Shown: positions 42,208 to 50,237 of the stretch, piece by piece
How the letters are laid out: every line of letters starts with the position of its first letter
How positions within the stretch are numbered: position 1 is the stretch's first letter
NCBI GenBank assembly: GCA_947649625.1
Contig: CANSSJ010000001.1
Location: forward strand, 28,022-92,021
Length of the DNA stretch: 64,000 nt
Source of the DNA: an uncultured Bacillota bacterium
Lineage (GTDB): Bacteria; Bacillota; Clostridia; Oscillospirales; Oscillospiraceae
Reading direction: 5' to 3'
Made by a program: the position numbers and the translations under genes
The notes under the pieces: generated by a model
Seen by the model: only the letters and a program-made list of their open reading frames with translations
The model's database searches: none
What the model was told of the DNA's origin: nothing

Positions 42208-43425
42208 ATGCCCGACCTGAAATTCCAGCCCCTCCTCTTCGGCGGCGATATCAACGTATACAGTGTGGCCCGGGCCTTTCACGAGGCCTACGGGGTGCGC
42301 GCTGTCGCCTTTGGCAAATACCCCTCCTTCCCCTGCCACAACAGCGCCATTATCGACTACCGGGTGTGCCCGGACAACGAGGATGAGGCGGCCTTCCGCC
42401 GCAATGTCCAGGCGGTGGCGGAGGAATTTTCCGATAAAAAAATTATCCTTCTGGGCTGCGGGGACAGCTACGTCCAGCTGGCCGCCCGCTGTCGGGACAC
42501 CCTGCCGGAAAACGTGATCGCCCCCTACATCGACGGCGGGCTGCTGGACACCCTTACCAACAAGGAAGAATTTTACGCCCTGTGCGACCAGCACGGGATC
42601 GACCACCCGGCCACCTTCATCTACGACAGGTCTATGGACCACGATTTCTCCCTGCCCTGGGGCCCGCCCTACATCGCCAAGCCCGCCGACAGCGTGGCCT
42701 ACTGGGCCTGCGGCGACCACTCCCTGGCCAAGGTGTACATCTGCCAGAGCTGGGAGGAACTGCTCCAGAGCCTGGACCACGTCTATGCCGCCGGCTACCC
42801 CGGCCACATGGTCCTCCAGGAGTTTATCCCCGGGGACGACAGCTACATGCGGGTGCTCACCTGCTACTCCGACCGCAATGCCCGGGTGACCACTATGTGC
42901 CTGGGCCACGTCCTGCTGGAGGAGCACTCCCCCCACGGCATCGGCAACCACGCCGTTATCCTCACCGAGCATGACGAGGGGCTGGAGGAGAAAATCAAGG
43001 GCCTCCTGGAGGCGCTGCACTTCGTGGGTTTCTCCAACTTCGACATCAAGTACGATCGGCGGGACGGGAAATACAAGGCTTTTGAGATCAACTGCCGCCA
43101 GGGCCGGAGCAACTACTACGTCACCGGCGCGGGCCACAACATCGCCCGCATGGTGGTGGAGGACCGGGTGGAGGGGAAGGACCTGCCCTTCCAAATGACC
43201 AAAAACCGCTCCCTGTGGCGGATGGTGCCCAAGCGTGTGGCCTTCAAATTCACCCCAAAGAAGTACCACGAGGAGATGTGCTCCCTCATCAAGGCCGGGG
43301 CGGACAGCCACTCCCTGGTCTATTCCGGCGACGCCTCGCTGAAACGCCGCCTGCGGATCGTTAAGAACCACATCGGCAACATCAAGCGCTTCGACCAGTA
43401 CAACAAGGTCCCGGAGGAGGGCTAA
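42208..43425 (+). CDS. ATP-grasp ligase of the D-aspartate ligase (Asl) family
   Basis: 405 aa from ATG 42208 (GCGAGG upstream; the frame further up is repeat-derived). It matches, by recalled pattern, the D-aspartate ligase Aslfm of Enterococcus faecium: FQPLLFGGDINVYSVARAFHE, TNKEEFY, VLQEFIPGDDSYMRVL, MCLGHVLLEE and the metal/ATP block FEINCRQGRSNYYV. That family activates a D-amino acid carboxylate as acyl phosphate and attaches it to an amine of a cell-wall precursor. Its placement between a racemase-like and a MurE-like gene supports a wall-related amino acid ligation. The real substrate is unknown. Confidence 0.82.
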   Translation: MPDLKFQPLLFGGDINVYSVARAFHEAYGVRAVAFGKYPSFPCHNSAIIDYRVCPDNEDEAAFRRNVQAVAEEFSDKKIILLGCGDSYVQLAARCRDTLPENVIAPYIDGGLLDTLTNKEEFYALCDQHGIDHPATFIYDRSMDHDFSLPWGPPYIAKPADSVAYWACGDHSLAKVYICQSWEELLQSLDHVYAAGYPGHMVLQEFIPGDDSYMRVLTCYSDRNARVTTMCLGHVLLEEHSPHGIGNHAVILTEHDEGLEEKIKGLLEALHFVGFSNFDIKYDRRDGKYKAFEINCRQGRSNYYVTGAGHNIARMVVEDRVEGKDLPFQMTKNRSLWRMVPKRVAFKFTPKKYHEEMCSLIKAGADSHSLVYSGDASLKRRLRIVKNHIGNIKRFDQYNKVPEEG

Positions 43426-43473
43426 GCCCTCCCTGCGGCATATTTTTATCCAATAAACGAGGAGTGACTTTCT

Positions 43474-43917
43474 ATGGATCCTGCCGCCCTTGCCATTCGC
43501 TATCTGGACTTCGGCGGCAAGTACTATGCAAACGACGCCATTACCCTAGAGGTATTGGATCAGCTCCTGAAAAAGGTTCAGGCGGGCGCAGTTTCCTCCT
43601 TTATGCTGTCCCTGGATGAGTACGGTGAGGACGGCGGGGACTTTCTCTCCGGCGACATGGAGAAGGGTTGGGCTGCTCTCGCTTTCAACACCTGGGACAA
43701 GGAGGGTGAGGCACACATATACCTCCCTGTCAACGGCAAATACAACGTCACGGAGCCTGCCCCGGTGGAAATCGGCGGACAGTCCCCTGTCCTCAAACGG
43801 CACGCTCTGGACGATCTCAGTCTGGCTGTGGAGTGTGTTCTGCATTTTGCCAGGACCGGGGAACCGTATCCCGAACTTCAGTGGGAAGAACCTGACCCAG
43901 AGTCAATGTACTTTTGA
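43474..43917 (+). CDS. Hypothetical protein in the ligase cluster
   Basis: 147 aa, acidic, soluble, no signal peptide. It opens MDPAALAIRYLDFGGKYYAN and contains SLDEYGEDGGDF and LAFNTWDKEGEAHIYLPVNG. GAGGAG lies 10 bases before ATG 43474, and the next gene starts 10 bases after its stop with its ribosome site overlapping that stop, so it belongs to the cluster. No family recognised; the fold looks alpha/beta. Confidence 0.65.
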   Translation: MDPAALAIRYLDFGGKYYANDAITLEVLDQLLKKVQAGAVSSFMLSLDEYGEDGGDFLSGDMEKGWAALAFNTWDKEGEAHIYLPVNGKYNVTEPAPVEIGGQSPVLKRHALDDLSLAVECVLHFARTGEPYPELQWEEPDPESMYF

Positions 43918-43927
43918 GGTGCTTATT

Positions 43928-45889
43928 ATGAAACACACCCTCAGCGACTATATCGCCCTGCTGGAGGGGCGCTCCCTGCTGGCCGCCCCCGTTCCGGAGG
44001 GGCTGGACCGGTCCGTCCCAGTGGAGTTGGTGTCCTACGACTCCCGGGAGGTGGTCCCCGGCACCCTGTTCATCTGCAAGGGGGCCCACTTCAAGGCGGA
44101 ATTTCTGAAAATGGCCCAGGACAGGGGGGCCATCGCCTATGTGAGCGAGCGAGTCTACCAGGAGTCCCCCCTGCCCTGCCTCCTGGTGTCCGACATGCGC
44201 CGCGCCATCGCTCCCCTGGCCGACCTGTTTTTCGGCCACCCCTCCGGCAGGCTGAAGGTGATCGGCCTGACGGGGACCAAGGGCAAGTCCTCCACCGCCT
44301 ACTACCTGAAGTCCATCCTGGACGGCTATATGGCGGAGCAGGGCAAGCCCGAGAGCGGGGTCATCTCCTCCATCGACACCTACGACGGGGTGGAGCGCTT
44401 CGAGTCCCACATCACCACCCCCGACGCCCTGGATCTCCAGCGCCACTTCCATCACGCCGTGGAGGCTGGGCTGGAGTACCTGACCATGGAGGTGTCCAGC
44501 CAGGCCCTGAAATACCACCGCTCCCTGTGCACCGACTTTGCCGCGGCCTGCTTCCTCAACATCGGCTATGACCACATCTCCCCCATCGAGCACACCGACT
44601 TTGAGGACTACTTCACCTCAAAGCTGCGGATCTTCGCCCAGGGGGCCGTCAACTGCGTCAATCTGGATTGCGACCACGCGGACCGGGTCCTGGCCGCCGC
44701 CCGGGCGGCGGGGAAGCCGCTGATCACCTTCTCCCAGAAAGACGCGGGGGCGGACGTCTACGCCTCCCAGGTGCGCAAGCGGGGGGAGGATATCCTCTTT
44801 CGGGTGCGCACCCGCCGGTACCAGCGGGAGTTCCGGCTCACCATGCCTGGGCTGTTCAACGTGGAGAACGCCCTGGCGGCCATCGCGGTGTGCGAGGGAC
44901 TGGACGTCCCCCAGAAATTCATCTACGACGGGCTGGAGCGGGCCCGGGTCCCCGGCCGGATGGAGGTCTTTTCCAGCGCCGGGGGGACGGTCACCGCCAT
45001 TGTGGACTACGCCCACAACCGCATGTCCTTCGAGGCCCTGTTCCGCTCCACCCAGGCGGAGTACCCCGGCCGGCGGATCGTGACGGTCTTCGGCTGTCCC
45101 GGCCTGAAAGCCCTGGACCGCCGCCGGGATTTAGGAGAAATTTCGGGGAAATACTCCGATTTGGTGGTCCTCACCGAGGAGGACAGCGGCGAGGAGGACA
45201 CCCTGTCCATCTGTGAACAGATCGCCGGCCATGTGACGGAGCAGGGGTGTAAATACCTCATCGAGCCCAACCGGGGGGAGGCCATCCGCCAGGCCATCCT
45301 GAGCTGCCAGGAGCCCTCCGTCCTGCTGATCACCGGCAAGGGGGAGGAGACCCGGCAGAAGCGGGGCCGGGCGTATATCGACACCCCAACCGATGTGGAC
45401 TACGTCCACGCCTTCCTGGGGGAGTACGACATGGTCCGGAGGCTGGACGGCATGGAGGAGGTCCGGGGCCTGCTGGCCGCCCTCCCCGCCCTGGCGCGGT
45501 ACGCGGGCAAAAAGATGGTGGTCCAGTGTCAGGCCGTGGCCGGCGCGGACCTGCTCCAGGACGTGTCCGCCCTGCGGGCGCTGGGCGTCCGGGTGCGGGT
45601 CCGGGAGTGCGGCGGCGGGCTGGAGGCGGCCCTGGAGGACGGGGCGGACATTCTGGCCCTCCTCTCCCCCGCCGGGCTGAACACCCTGGAGCGCATGGAC
45701 CTGCGCCGGGCGGAGGAGCTGCTGGAGACGGGCGGCGTCCCGGAAAAGCTGACAGACCACGTTCAGGACTGCGTCCGTGCCCTGCGCGCGGGGGTGACGG
45801 AGACCGCCGTCCTGGACAGCGCCGGGGAGCACGCCCTGCTGCTGTACCTGCTGGACCGGCAGACGCCGGGGATGATGATTTCCAGATAA
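43928..45889 (+). CDS. MurE-like ligase fused to an acetylglutamate-kinase-like domain
   Basis: 653 aa from ATG 43928 (GAGGTG). Residues 1-500 are a complete Mur ligase: substrate domain, P-loop GLTGTKGKSSTAYYL, MEVSSQALKYHR with the usual carbamoyl-Lys region, DYAHNRMSFEAL, and GKGEETRQKRG. The MurE specificity motif DNPR (diaminopimelate) is replaced by EDSG (in TEEDSGEEDTLS). Residues about 515-653 follow the acetylglutamate kinase pattern (LARYAGKKMVVQ..., RVRVRECGGGLEA, LLLYLLDRQTPGMMIS), but the glycine and lysine phosphate-binding residues are missing. It probably ligates an unknown amino acid, with the C-terminal domain as an amino acid sensor. Confidence 0.82.
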   Translation: MKHTLSDYIALLEGRSLLAAPVPEGLDRSVPVELVSYDSREVVPGTLFICKGAHFKAEFLKMAQDRGAIAYVSERVYQESPLPCLLVSDMRRAIAPLADLFFGHPSGRLKVIGLTGTKGKSSTAYYLKSILDGYMAEQGKPESGVISSIDTYDGVERFESHITTPDALDLQRHFHHAVEAGLEYLTMEVSSQALKYHRSLCTDFAAACFLNIGYDHISPIEHTDFEDYFTSKLRIFAQGAVNCVNLDCDHADRVLAAARAAGKPLITFSQKDAGADVYASQVRKRGEDILFRVRTRRYQREFRLTMPGLFNVENALAAIAVCEGLDVPQKFIYDGLERARVPGRMEVFSSAGGTVTAIVDYAHNRMSFEALFRSTQAEYPGRRIVTVFGCPGLKALDRRRDLGEISGKYSDLVVLTEEDSGEEDTLSICEQIAGHVTEQGCKYLIEPNRGEAIRQAILSCQEPSVLLITGKGEETRQKRGRAYIDTPTDVDYVHAFLGEYDMVRRLDGMEEVRGLLAALPALARYAGKKMVVQCQAVAGADLLQDVSALRALGVRVRVRECGGGLEAALEDGADILALLSPAGLNTLERMDLRRAEELLETGGVPEKLTDHVQDCVRALRAGVTETAVLDSAGEHALLLYLLDRQTPGMMISR

Positions 45890-45892
45890 CGA

Positions 45893-45921
45893 AAAAGGAT
45901 GGCTCACTCGGCCATCCTTTT
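45893..45921. terminator. Bidirectional terminator of the ligase cluster and RHH gene
   Basis: AAAAGGATGGC / GCCATCCTTTT stem with a 7-base loop. It covers the last codons of the RHH gene. Confidence 0.8.
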
Positions 45922-46074
45922 CTCATACTTTTTCAGCAGGTCCTCCACCGCCTCATCCAGCAGACGCGTTTTGGGAACCCTTGTTTTTCTTGAAAGCTCA
46001 TTAAACGGTTCTACCAACTCATTTGCCAGAGAGGAAATCAGCTTTGTCCGGTTCACAAGGTTTGTTCCGGCCAT
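45904..46074 (-). CDS. Ribbon-helix-helix (CopG/Arc-like) DNA-binding protein
   Basis: 56 aa from ATG 46074 (GGAGGTGGGG upstream; 25 upstream codons read through the operator and are rejected). An N-terminal beta strand NRTKLISSLANELVEPFNEL and helices with TRVPKTRLLDEAVEDLLKKY fit the RHH fold. It should bind the CACTATATAGTG-type palindromes in front of its own gene and the divergent Cys-rich gene. The AT-rich flank and tiny size give it an accessory look, as in antitoxin-like regulators. Confidence 0.75.
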   Translation of the reverse strand: MAGTNLVNRTKLISSLANELVEPFNELSRKTRVPKTRLLDEAVEDLLKKYEKRMAE

Positions 46075-46092
46075 TATACCCCACCTCCTACG

Positions 46093-46115
46093 CACTATAT
46101 AGTGACTATATGATG
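46093..46115. promoter_or_regulatory. Operator copy 1 of the RHH divergon
   Basis: A perfect palindrome CACTATATAGTG is followed by ACTATATGATG. The whole 23-bp unit recurs at 46155-46177. Confidence 0.6.
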
Positions 46116-46120
46116 CAATT

Positions 46121-46149
46121 AGGTTACCATTAAAATATTTTTTCGTCAA
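46121..46149 (-). promoter_or_regulatory. Promoter of the RHH gene
   Basis: On the minus strand TTGACG (46149-46144), 17 bases, TAACCT (46126-46121), between the two operator copies. Confidence 0.45.
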
Positions 46150-46154
46150 TTACT

Positions 46155-46192
46155 CACTATATATTGACTTTATGGTGACCACATGGTATACT
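46155..46192 (+). promoter_or_regulatory. Operator copy 2 overlapping the Cys-rich gene promoter
   Basis: CACTATATATTG-ACTTTATGGTG (46155-46177) overlaps the promoter TTGACT (46164-46169), 17 bases, TATACT (46187-46192). A bound RHH protein would block it. Confidence 0.6.
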
Positions 46193-46210
46193 CCTGGTGA
46201 GGTGTTCAAT

Positions 46211-46414
46211 ATGGAAAGTAAGCAAACCTGCCAAACCTGTAAGCACTTTTACCAGCACTACGTGAAAGTCTCCGAGGATTATTACTTCCAATGCGGTTCC
46301 GGACACTGTGTCTATCCCCGGAGCAAGCTAAGGTACAACGACACAAAAGCCTGCCAGAATTACGTGCCAACGGAAACGGCGGGGAACGCCCCGCCGTCTG
46401 ATTTTACCCGTTAA
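46211..46414 (+). CDS. Small Cys-rich (zinc-binding-like) protein
   Basis: 67 aa from ATG 46211 (GGTGAGGTG). Six Cys in CQTCKHF, FQCGSGHCVYP and KACQNYV suggest a small zinc-binding domain of the type found in many short gut-Firmicutes proteins. Function unknown. It is divergently transcribed from the RHH gene, and its 3' end overlaps convergent pth by 11 bases. Confidence 0.65.
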   Translation: MESKQTCQTCKHFYQHYVKVSEDYYFQCGSGHCVYPRSKLRYNDTKACQNYVPTETAGNAPPSDFTR

Positions 46415-46997
46415 ATTTTCCCATCCCCCGGTCGATCCCCTCGGCCAGAATACATTCGATGGCGTCGGCGGCCCGTTTGACAGCCCCGTCGATGGCCTTT
46501 TTGTCCTCCCCCACGAACTTGCCCAGCACCCAGTCGGCCAGATCGTAATCGGGGTGGGGCTTCTCCCCCACCCCCACCCGCAGCCGGGGGAACTGGTCGG
46601 TGCCCAGGTGCTGGATGATATTTTTCAGCCCGTTGTGCCCTCCTGCGGAGCCCTTTGTCCGGATACGCAGCCGGCCCAGGGCCAGGGCGGTGTCGTCGGA
46701 CACCACCAGCACATGGTCCGGGGGAATTTTATAAAAGTCCGCCGCCGGGCGCACCGCCTCCCCGGACAGGTTCATATAGGTGATGGGCTTCATCACCAGC
46801 ACCTTTTCCCCGGAAATGGAGAGGATATTGGTCAGTGCCTTGAATTTCAGCCGCTGGATGGGCTTGTTCTGCCGCCCGGCCACCTCGTCGGCCACCATGT
46901 AGCCCACGTTGTGCCGGGTGTTCTCGTACCTGTCCCCTGGATTGCCCAGGCAGACCAGCAGCCAGCTCACGCCGCCCGCGTCCTTTTTGAAAAACAT
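46404..46997 (-). CDS. pth: Peptidyl-tRNA hydrolase
   Basis: 197 aa. Catalytic His in NPGDRYENTRHNVGY, the KPITYMNLSGEAV strand, LGRLRIRTKGSAGGHNGLKNI and PRLRVGVGEKP. It recycles peptidyl-tRNA dropped from ribosomes. Part of the conserved glmU-prs-pth neighbourhood, here interrupted by the hypothetical gene at 47043. Confidence 0.96.
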   Translation of the reverse strand: MFFKKDAGGVSWLLVCLGNPGDRYENTRHNVGYMVADEVAGRQNKPIQRLKFKALTNILSISGEKVLVMKPITYMNLSGEAVRPAADFYKIPPDHVLVVSDDTALALGRLRIRTKGSAGGHNGLKNIIQHLGTDQFPRLRVGVGEKPHPDYDLADWVLGKFVGEDKKAIDGAVKRAADAIECILAEGIDRGMGKFNG

Positions 46998-47042
46998 GGT
47001 ATTTTCCTCGCTTCGATCGTCTGAAGTAATTCGGCCGTCCCC

Positions 47043-47627
47043 TTATACAGGCCGTCCGTCTATGATAAATACATACCAGCCATCTGCAACCGGCTCAGAG
47101 TGTTTAATTGGCCAGTGTGCCCGCAGCCATTTCTCATCGTTAACCACCCAGAAATTTTGCGTCCAATCCTGGTACGATTCCTCATCTGGGAAATATATCA
47201 TTTCCATGTAATATTTGCCCAGCGATTTTAACCAAACCTCTCCTTTGGAATTGAAATACTGAATGGCAATATCATTGTAAGCTATGGCAAAAGCGGCTTC
47301 TATCGTCCGTCGTTCTTTCTCATTGAACAAGGATACCTTGTCCCATTTTGATTGTGGCAGGCCAAGAGTGCGCAGATTCCCTTCCAAATTTCGGCCAACA
47401 TCCCAGTACCCATCCTCTCCCGCAGTTTCATACTTTTTCTGGATATCCCGCAGTGATTGGAACAATTCTGCGTTTTCCTCATAAAACCGCACGGCGTCCG
47501 GAAGGGATTTTTTTAGAAGGTCAACCTCGCTCGGCCGGGTAGAATAGTAGACAACCACCCCGATCAAAGCGGTGAAGATCACAAAAAGCTCTGCAAAAAG
47601 GATAGACCTTTGGGATGGTTTTTTCAC
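47043..47627 (-). CDS. Hypothetical single-pass membrane-anchored protein
   Basis: 194 aa from GTG 47627. One N-terminal membrane helix (about residues 10-28) is followed by a soluble, Tyr/Trp-rich extracytoplasmic domain that ends near the C-terminus with WYVFIIDGRPV. It is clearly more AT-rich than pth and prs on either side and sits between them, so it is probably a recent insertion. No family recognised. Confidence 0.65.
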   Translation of the reverse strand: MKKPSQRSILFAELFVIFTALIGVVVYYSTRPSEVDLLKKSLPDAVRFYEENAELFQSLRDIQKKYETAGEDGYWDVGRNLEGNLRTLGLPQSKWDKVSLFNEKERRTIEAAFAIAYNDIAIQYFNSKGEVWLKSLGKYYMEMIYFPDEESYQDWTQNFWVVNDEKWLRAHWPIKHSEPVADGWYVFIIDGRPV

Positions 47628-47662
47628 AAGTCTGCGCCCCCTTCCCGGTCAATGCTGCGAAA

Positions 47663-47684
47663 GGGGCGGGCATCTGCCCGCCCC
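47663..47684 (-). terminator. Hairpin after prs
   Basis: GGGGCGGGCA / TGCCCGCCCC stem, 12 bases past the prs stop on the minus strand and followed by TTTC. Likely a weak terminator or mRNA end. Confidence 0.6.
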
Positions 47685-47695
47685 CGGAAAAATAT

Positions 47696-48679
47696 TTACA
47701 CGAACAGGGGAGACACGGAGGTCTCCATGTAGATGTGGCTGATGGCCTCGGCGAAGAGGTGGGCCACCGAGATATAGCGGATCTTGTCGCAGTGGACCTC
47801 GGGCTTGGCGGGGATGGTGTTGAGGAAGACCACCTCGTCCAGCACGCTGTCCTGGATGCGCTGGATGGCGGGGCCGGAGAGGATGCCGTGGGTGGCGCAG
47901 GCGGTGACGTCCTTGGCGCCGCCGATGTCCACCAGGGCTTTGGCGGCGTGGCACAGGGAGCCGCCGGTGTCCACCATGTCGTCCAGCAGGATGACCCGCT
48001 TGTCCCTCACGTCGCCGATGATGTTCATGACCTCGGAGGAGTTGGCCTTCTGGCGGCGCTTGTCCACAATGGCCAGGGGCATGTTCAGCTTCTGGGCGAA
48101 GGCCCGGGCCCGGGCCACAGAGCCCACGTCGGGGGAGACCACCATGGTGTCCTCGTGGTCGTCCTTGAACTTGCGGTTGAAGTAGTCCACAAAGATGGGG
48201 GAGCCCAGCATGTTGTCCACCGGGATATCAAAGAAGCCCTGGATCTGGTTGGCGTGGAGGTCCATAGTCAGCACCCGGTCTGCGCCGGCGGTGGTGATGA
48301 GGTTGGCCACCAGCTTGGCGGAGATGGGGTCACGGGGCTTGGTCTTCCGGTCCTGGCGGGCGTAGCCGAAATAGGGGATCACGGCGGTGATCCGGCCGGC
48401 GGAGGCCCGCTTCAGGGCGTCGATGATGATGAGCAGCTCCATCAGCGAGTCGTTGACGGTGCTCAGCTTGCCGTCCTTGACAAAGGAGCAGGTGGACTGG
48501 ACGACGAATACGTCGGAGCCCCGGACGGTCTCATAGATGGAGACGAAATTCTCCCCGTCCGAGAAGCAGCCCACCTCCGAGTTTGCCAGAGGGATCCCCA
48601 GCTCCTTGCAGATATCCCTGGCCAGAGCGGGGTTGGAGTTGCCCGTGATGACTTTGATATCCTTCCCATGTGCGATCAT
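47696..48679 (-). CDS. prs: Ribose-phosphate pyrophosphokinase
   Basis: 327 aa. Signatures are GCFSDGENFV, PYFGYARQDRK, the DLHANQIQGFFDIP block, VSPDVGSVARA and the PRPP-binding VILLDDMVDTGGSL. It makes PRPP from ribose-5-phosphate and ATP for nucleotide, NAD, His and Trp synthesis. Immediately downstream of the GlmU-like gene as in many Firmicutes. Confidence 0.96.
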   Translation of the reverse strand: MIAHGKDIKVITGNSNPALARDICKELGIPLANSEVGCFSDGENFVSIYETVRGSDVFVVQSTCSFVKDGKLSTVNDSLMELLIIIDALKRASAGRITAVIPYFGYARQDRKTKPRDPISAKLVANLITTAGADRVLTMDLHANQIQGFFDIPVDNMLGSPIFVDYFNRKFKDDHEDTMVVSPDVGSVARARAFAQKLNMPLAIVDKRRQKANSSEVMNIIGDVRDKRVILLDDMVDTGGSLCHAAKALVDIGGAKDVTACATHGILSGPAIQRIQDSVLDEVVFLNTIPAKPEVHCDKIRYISVAHLFAEAISHIYMETSVSPLFV

Positions 48680-48753
48680 TTCCTACATCCTCCCATTTTT
48701 TTCGGCTGTAACGCCGTCTTTTCTCTCGTGTCCCTTCCAGATGAGGCCGTGCC

Positions 48754-49437
48754 TCACTTTTTCCGTTTTTTCTGCCGGTTGGCCTCTGCCCAGCCCTCTC
48801 TGACCTCCTGGCGGACCCGGCCGATGACCAGGGCGTCCTCGGGCACGTCCTCCGCCACCGTGGTGCCCGCGGCGATGAAAGCCCCGTCCTCCACCGCCAC
48901 CGGGGCGATGAAATTGGTGTTGCAGCCCACGAACACGTGGCTGCCGATGGTGGTGCGGTGCTTTTTAAAGCCGTCGTAGTTGCAGGTGATGGTGCCGCAG
49001 CCGAAGTTGCAGTCCTCCCCCACGTCGCTGTCCCCCACATAGGTGAGGTGGGCCATCTTGGTCCCCCGGCCCAGATTGCAGTTTTTCAGCTGGACAAAGG
49101 CCCCGATCTTGGACCCCTCCCCCACTGTGCAGTGGGGCCGGATGTGGGTGTAGGGGCCGATCTGACAGTCCTTCCGGATGACGCTCTCCTCACACTGGGA
49201 GGCGTTGACGGTGCAGCCGTCCTCCACGGTGGAGTCGGTGATCATGGTCTGGGGGCCGATGCAGCAGTTCTCCCCGATGACGGTCTTTCCCCGGAGGATG
49301 GTGCCGGGCAGGAGCAGGGTTCCCGCCCCCACTTCCACCTGATCCTCCACATAGACGGCTGCGGGATCCATCATGATGACGCCCGCCGCCAGCAGCTGTT
49401 CCCGCTTGGCCTGGAGCGGGGCGGTGTAATCGTTCAT
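48754..49437 (-). CDS. GlmU-type acetyltransferase domain protein (no uridyltransferase)
   Basis: 227 aa. It begins in the linker and contains only the GlmU C-terminal left-handed beta helix: GVIMMDPAAVYVEDQVEVG, IGPYTHIRPHCTVG, IGAFVQLKN, MAHLTYVGDSDVGEDCNFG and ITCNYDGFKKHRTTIG, including His and Lys residues of the acetyltransferase site. The N-terminal pyrophosphorylase half is absent. It can acetylate glucosamine-1-phosphate; UTP transfer must be done by another protein. Its position upstream of prs matches glmU. Confidence 0.88.
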   Translation of the reverse strand: MNDYTAPLQAKREQLLAAGVIMMDPAAVYVEDQVEVGAGTLLLPGTILRGKTVIGENCCIGPQTMITDSTVEDGCTVNASQCEESVIRKDCQIGPYTHIRPHCTVGEGSKIGAFVQLKNCNLGRGTKMAHLTYVGDSDVGEDCNFGCGTITCNYDGFKKHRTTIGSHVFVGCNTNFIAPVAVEDGAFIAAGTTVAEDVPEDALVIGRVRQEVREGWAEANRQKKRKK

Positions 49438-49578
49438 AGCGGTCCTCCTGTTTCAGGCGGTTTGGTCTGTCTGTGTCCATTATAACATAGAATTTATGGT
49501 TTTGCCACTATCAGGGAATTTTTTTCAAAAAGTTTGAAATGCCGCTTTTTCATCAGAATCATTCCAAACCCGACAAAA

Positions 49579-49607
49579 ACCGCCCTCCATGCTCCATGGA
49601 AGGCGGT
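49579..49607 (-). terminator. Terminator of the HD protein gene
   Basis: ACCGCCTTCCATG / CATGGAGGGCGGT stem on the minus strand, followed by TTTTTG, 14 bases after the stop. Confidence 0.85.
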
Positions 49608-49620
49608 TGTCTGTCTTTTA

Positions 49621-50130
49621 TCAGCAAACGGGGATCAGCGGGCGCACCCCAAGCCGCTCCCGCAGACGGGAGGGGCGGCAGATGCGGGATACCTCCAGCC
49701 CGGCGCAGACCGTGTCCACCAGGTCCACCATCCAGGCCTCCAGCGACCGGGGCAGGGCGCCCCCCAGGGGCCACATGTGGGAGAGGATGATGTTCCGCTC
49801 CTTGTCGGACAGGGGGGTGAGGGCGGCGGCGTTCCGGGCGGCAAACCGGGGGTGGTCGAAGCACTGGTTGCCCGGGTGGGCGGACCTGTCCTTGGAATCG
49901 TAGAGGTACAGGTCGTGGAGCAGGGCCCCCCGGACGGCGGCCCGCACATCCATGCGGAGCGCCCGGGCCACCCGGTAGGTGGAGAAGGCCACAAACAGGG
50001 AGTGGTCCAGGGTGGTCACCGGCCCGTGGTGCTTCCACCGGCCCATCATCCGCACCTGTTCGGAGTCCAGCAGCTCCCGGGTCAGGGCAACAAACTCTCT
50101 CTCGCGCAGCTTCCGCTTCAAACGGCCCAT
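49621..50130 (-). CDS. HD-domain phosphohydrolase-like protein
   Basis: 169 aa. The metal motif is HDLYLYDSKD (HD at residues about 92-93), preceded by TLDHSLFVAFSTYRVAR and followed by HPGNQCFDHPRFAARNA, as in small HD family proteins common in Clostridia. It probably acts as a nucleotide phosphohydrolase in the cytosol. Stand-alone gene with its own terminator. Confidence 0.85.
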   Translation of the reverse strand: MGRLKRKLREREFVALTRELLDSEQVRMMGRWKHHGPVTTLDHSLFVAFSTYRVARALRMDVRAAVRGALLHDLYLYDSKDRSAHPGNQCFDHPRFAARNAAALTPLSDKERNIILSHMWPLGGALPRSLEAWMVDLVDTVCAGLEVSRICRPSRLRERLGVRPLIPVC

Positions 50131-50237
50131 TGGAATCAGTCCTTTCTTCGTCGCCGCAAAATGTCTCTGCGGCGCCTCATTCTGTCCACATCATACACTA
50201 TCTCTGCCCAAATGTCATCTGAGAAATTTTTACAATT

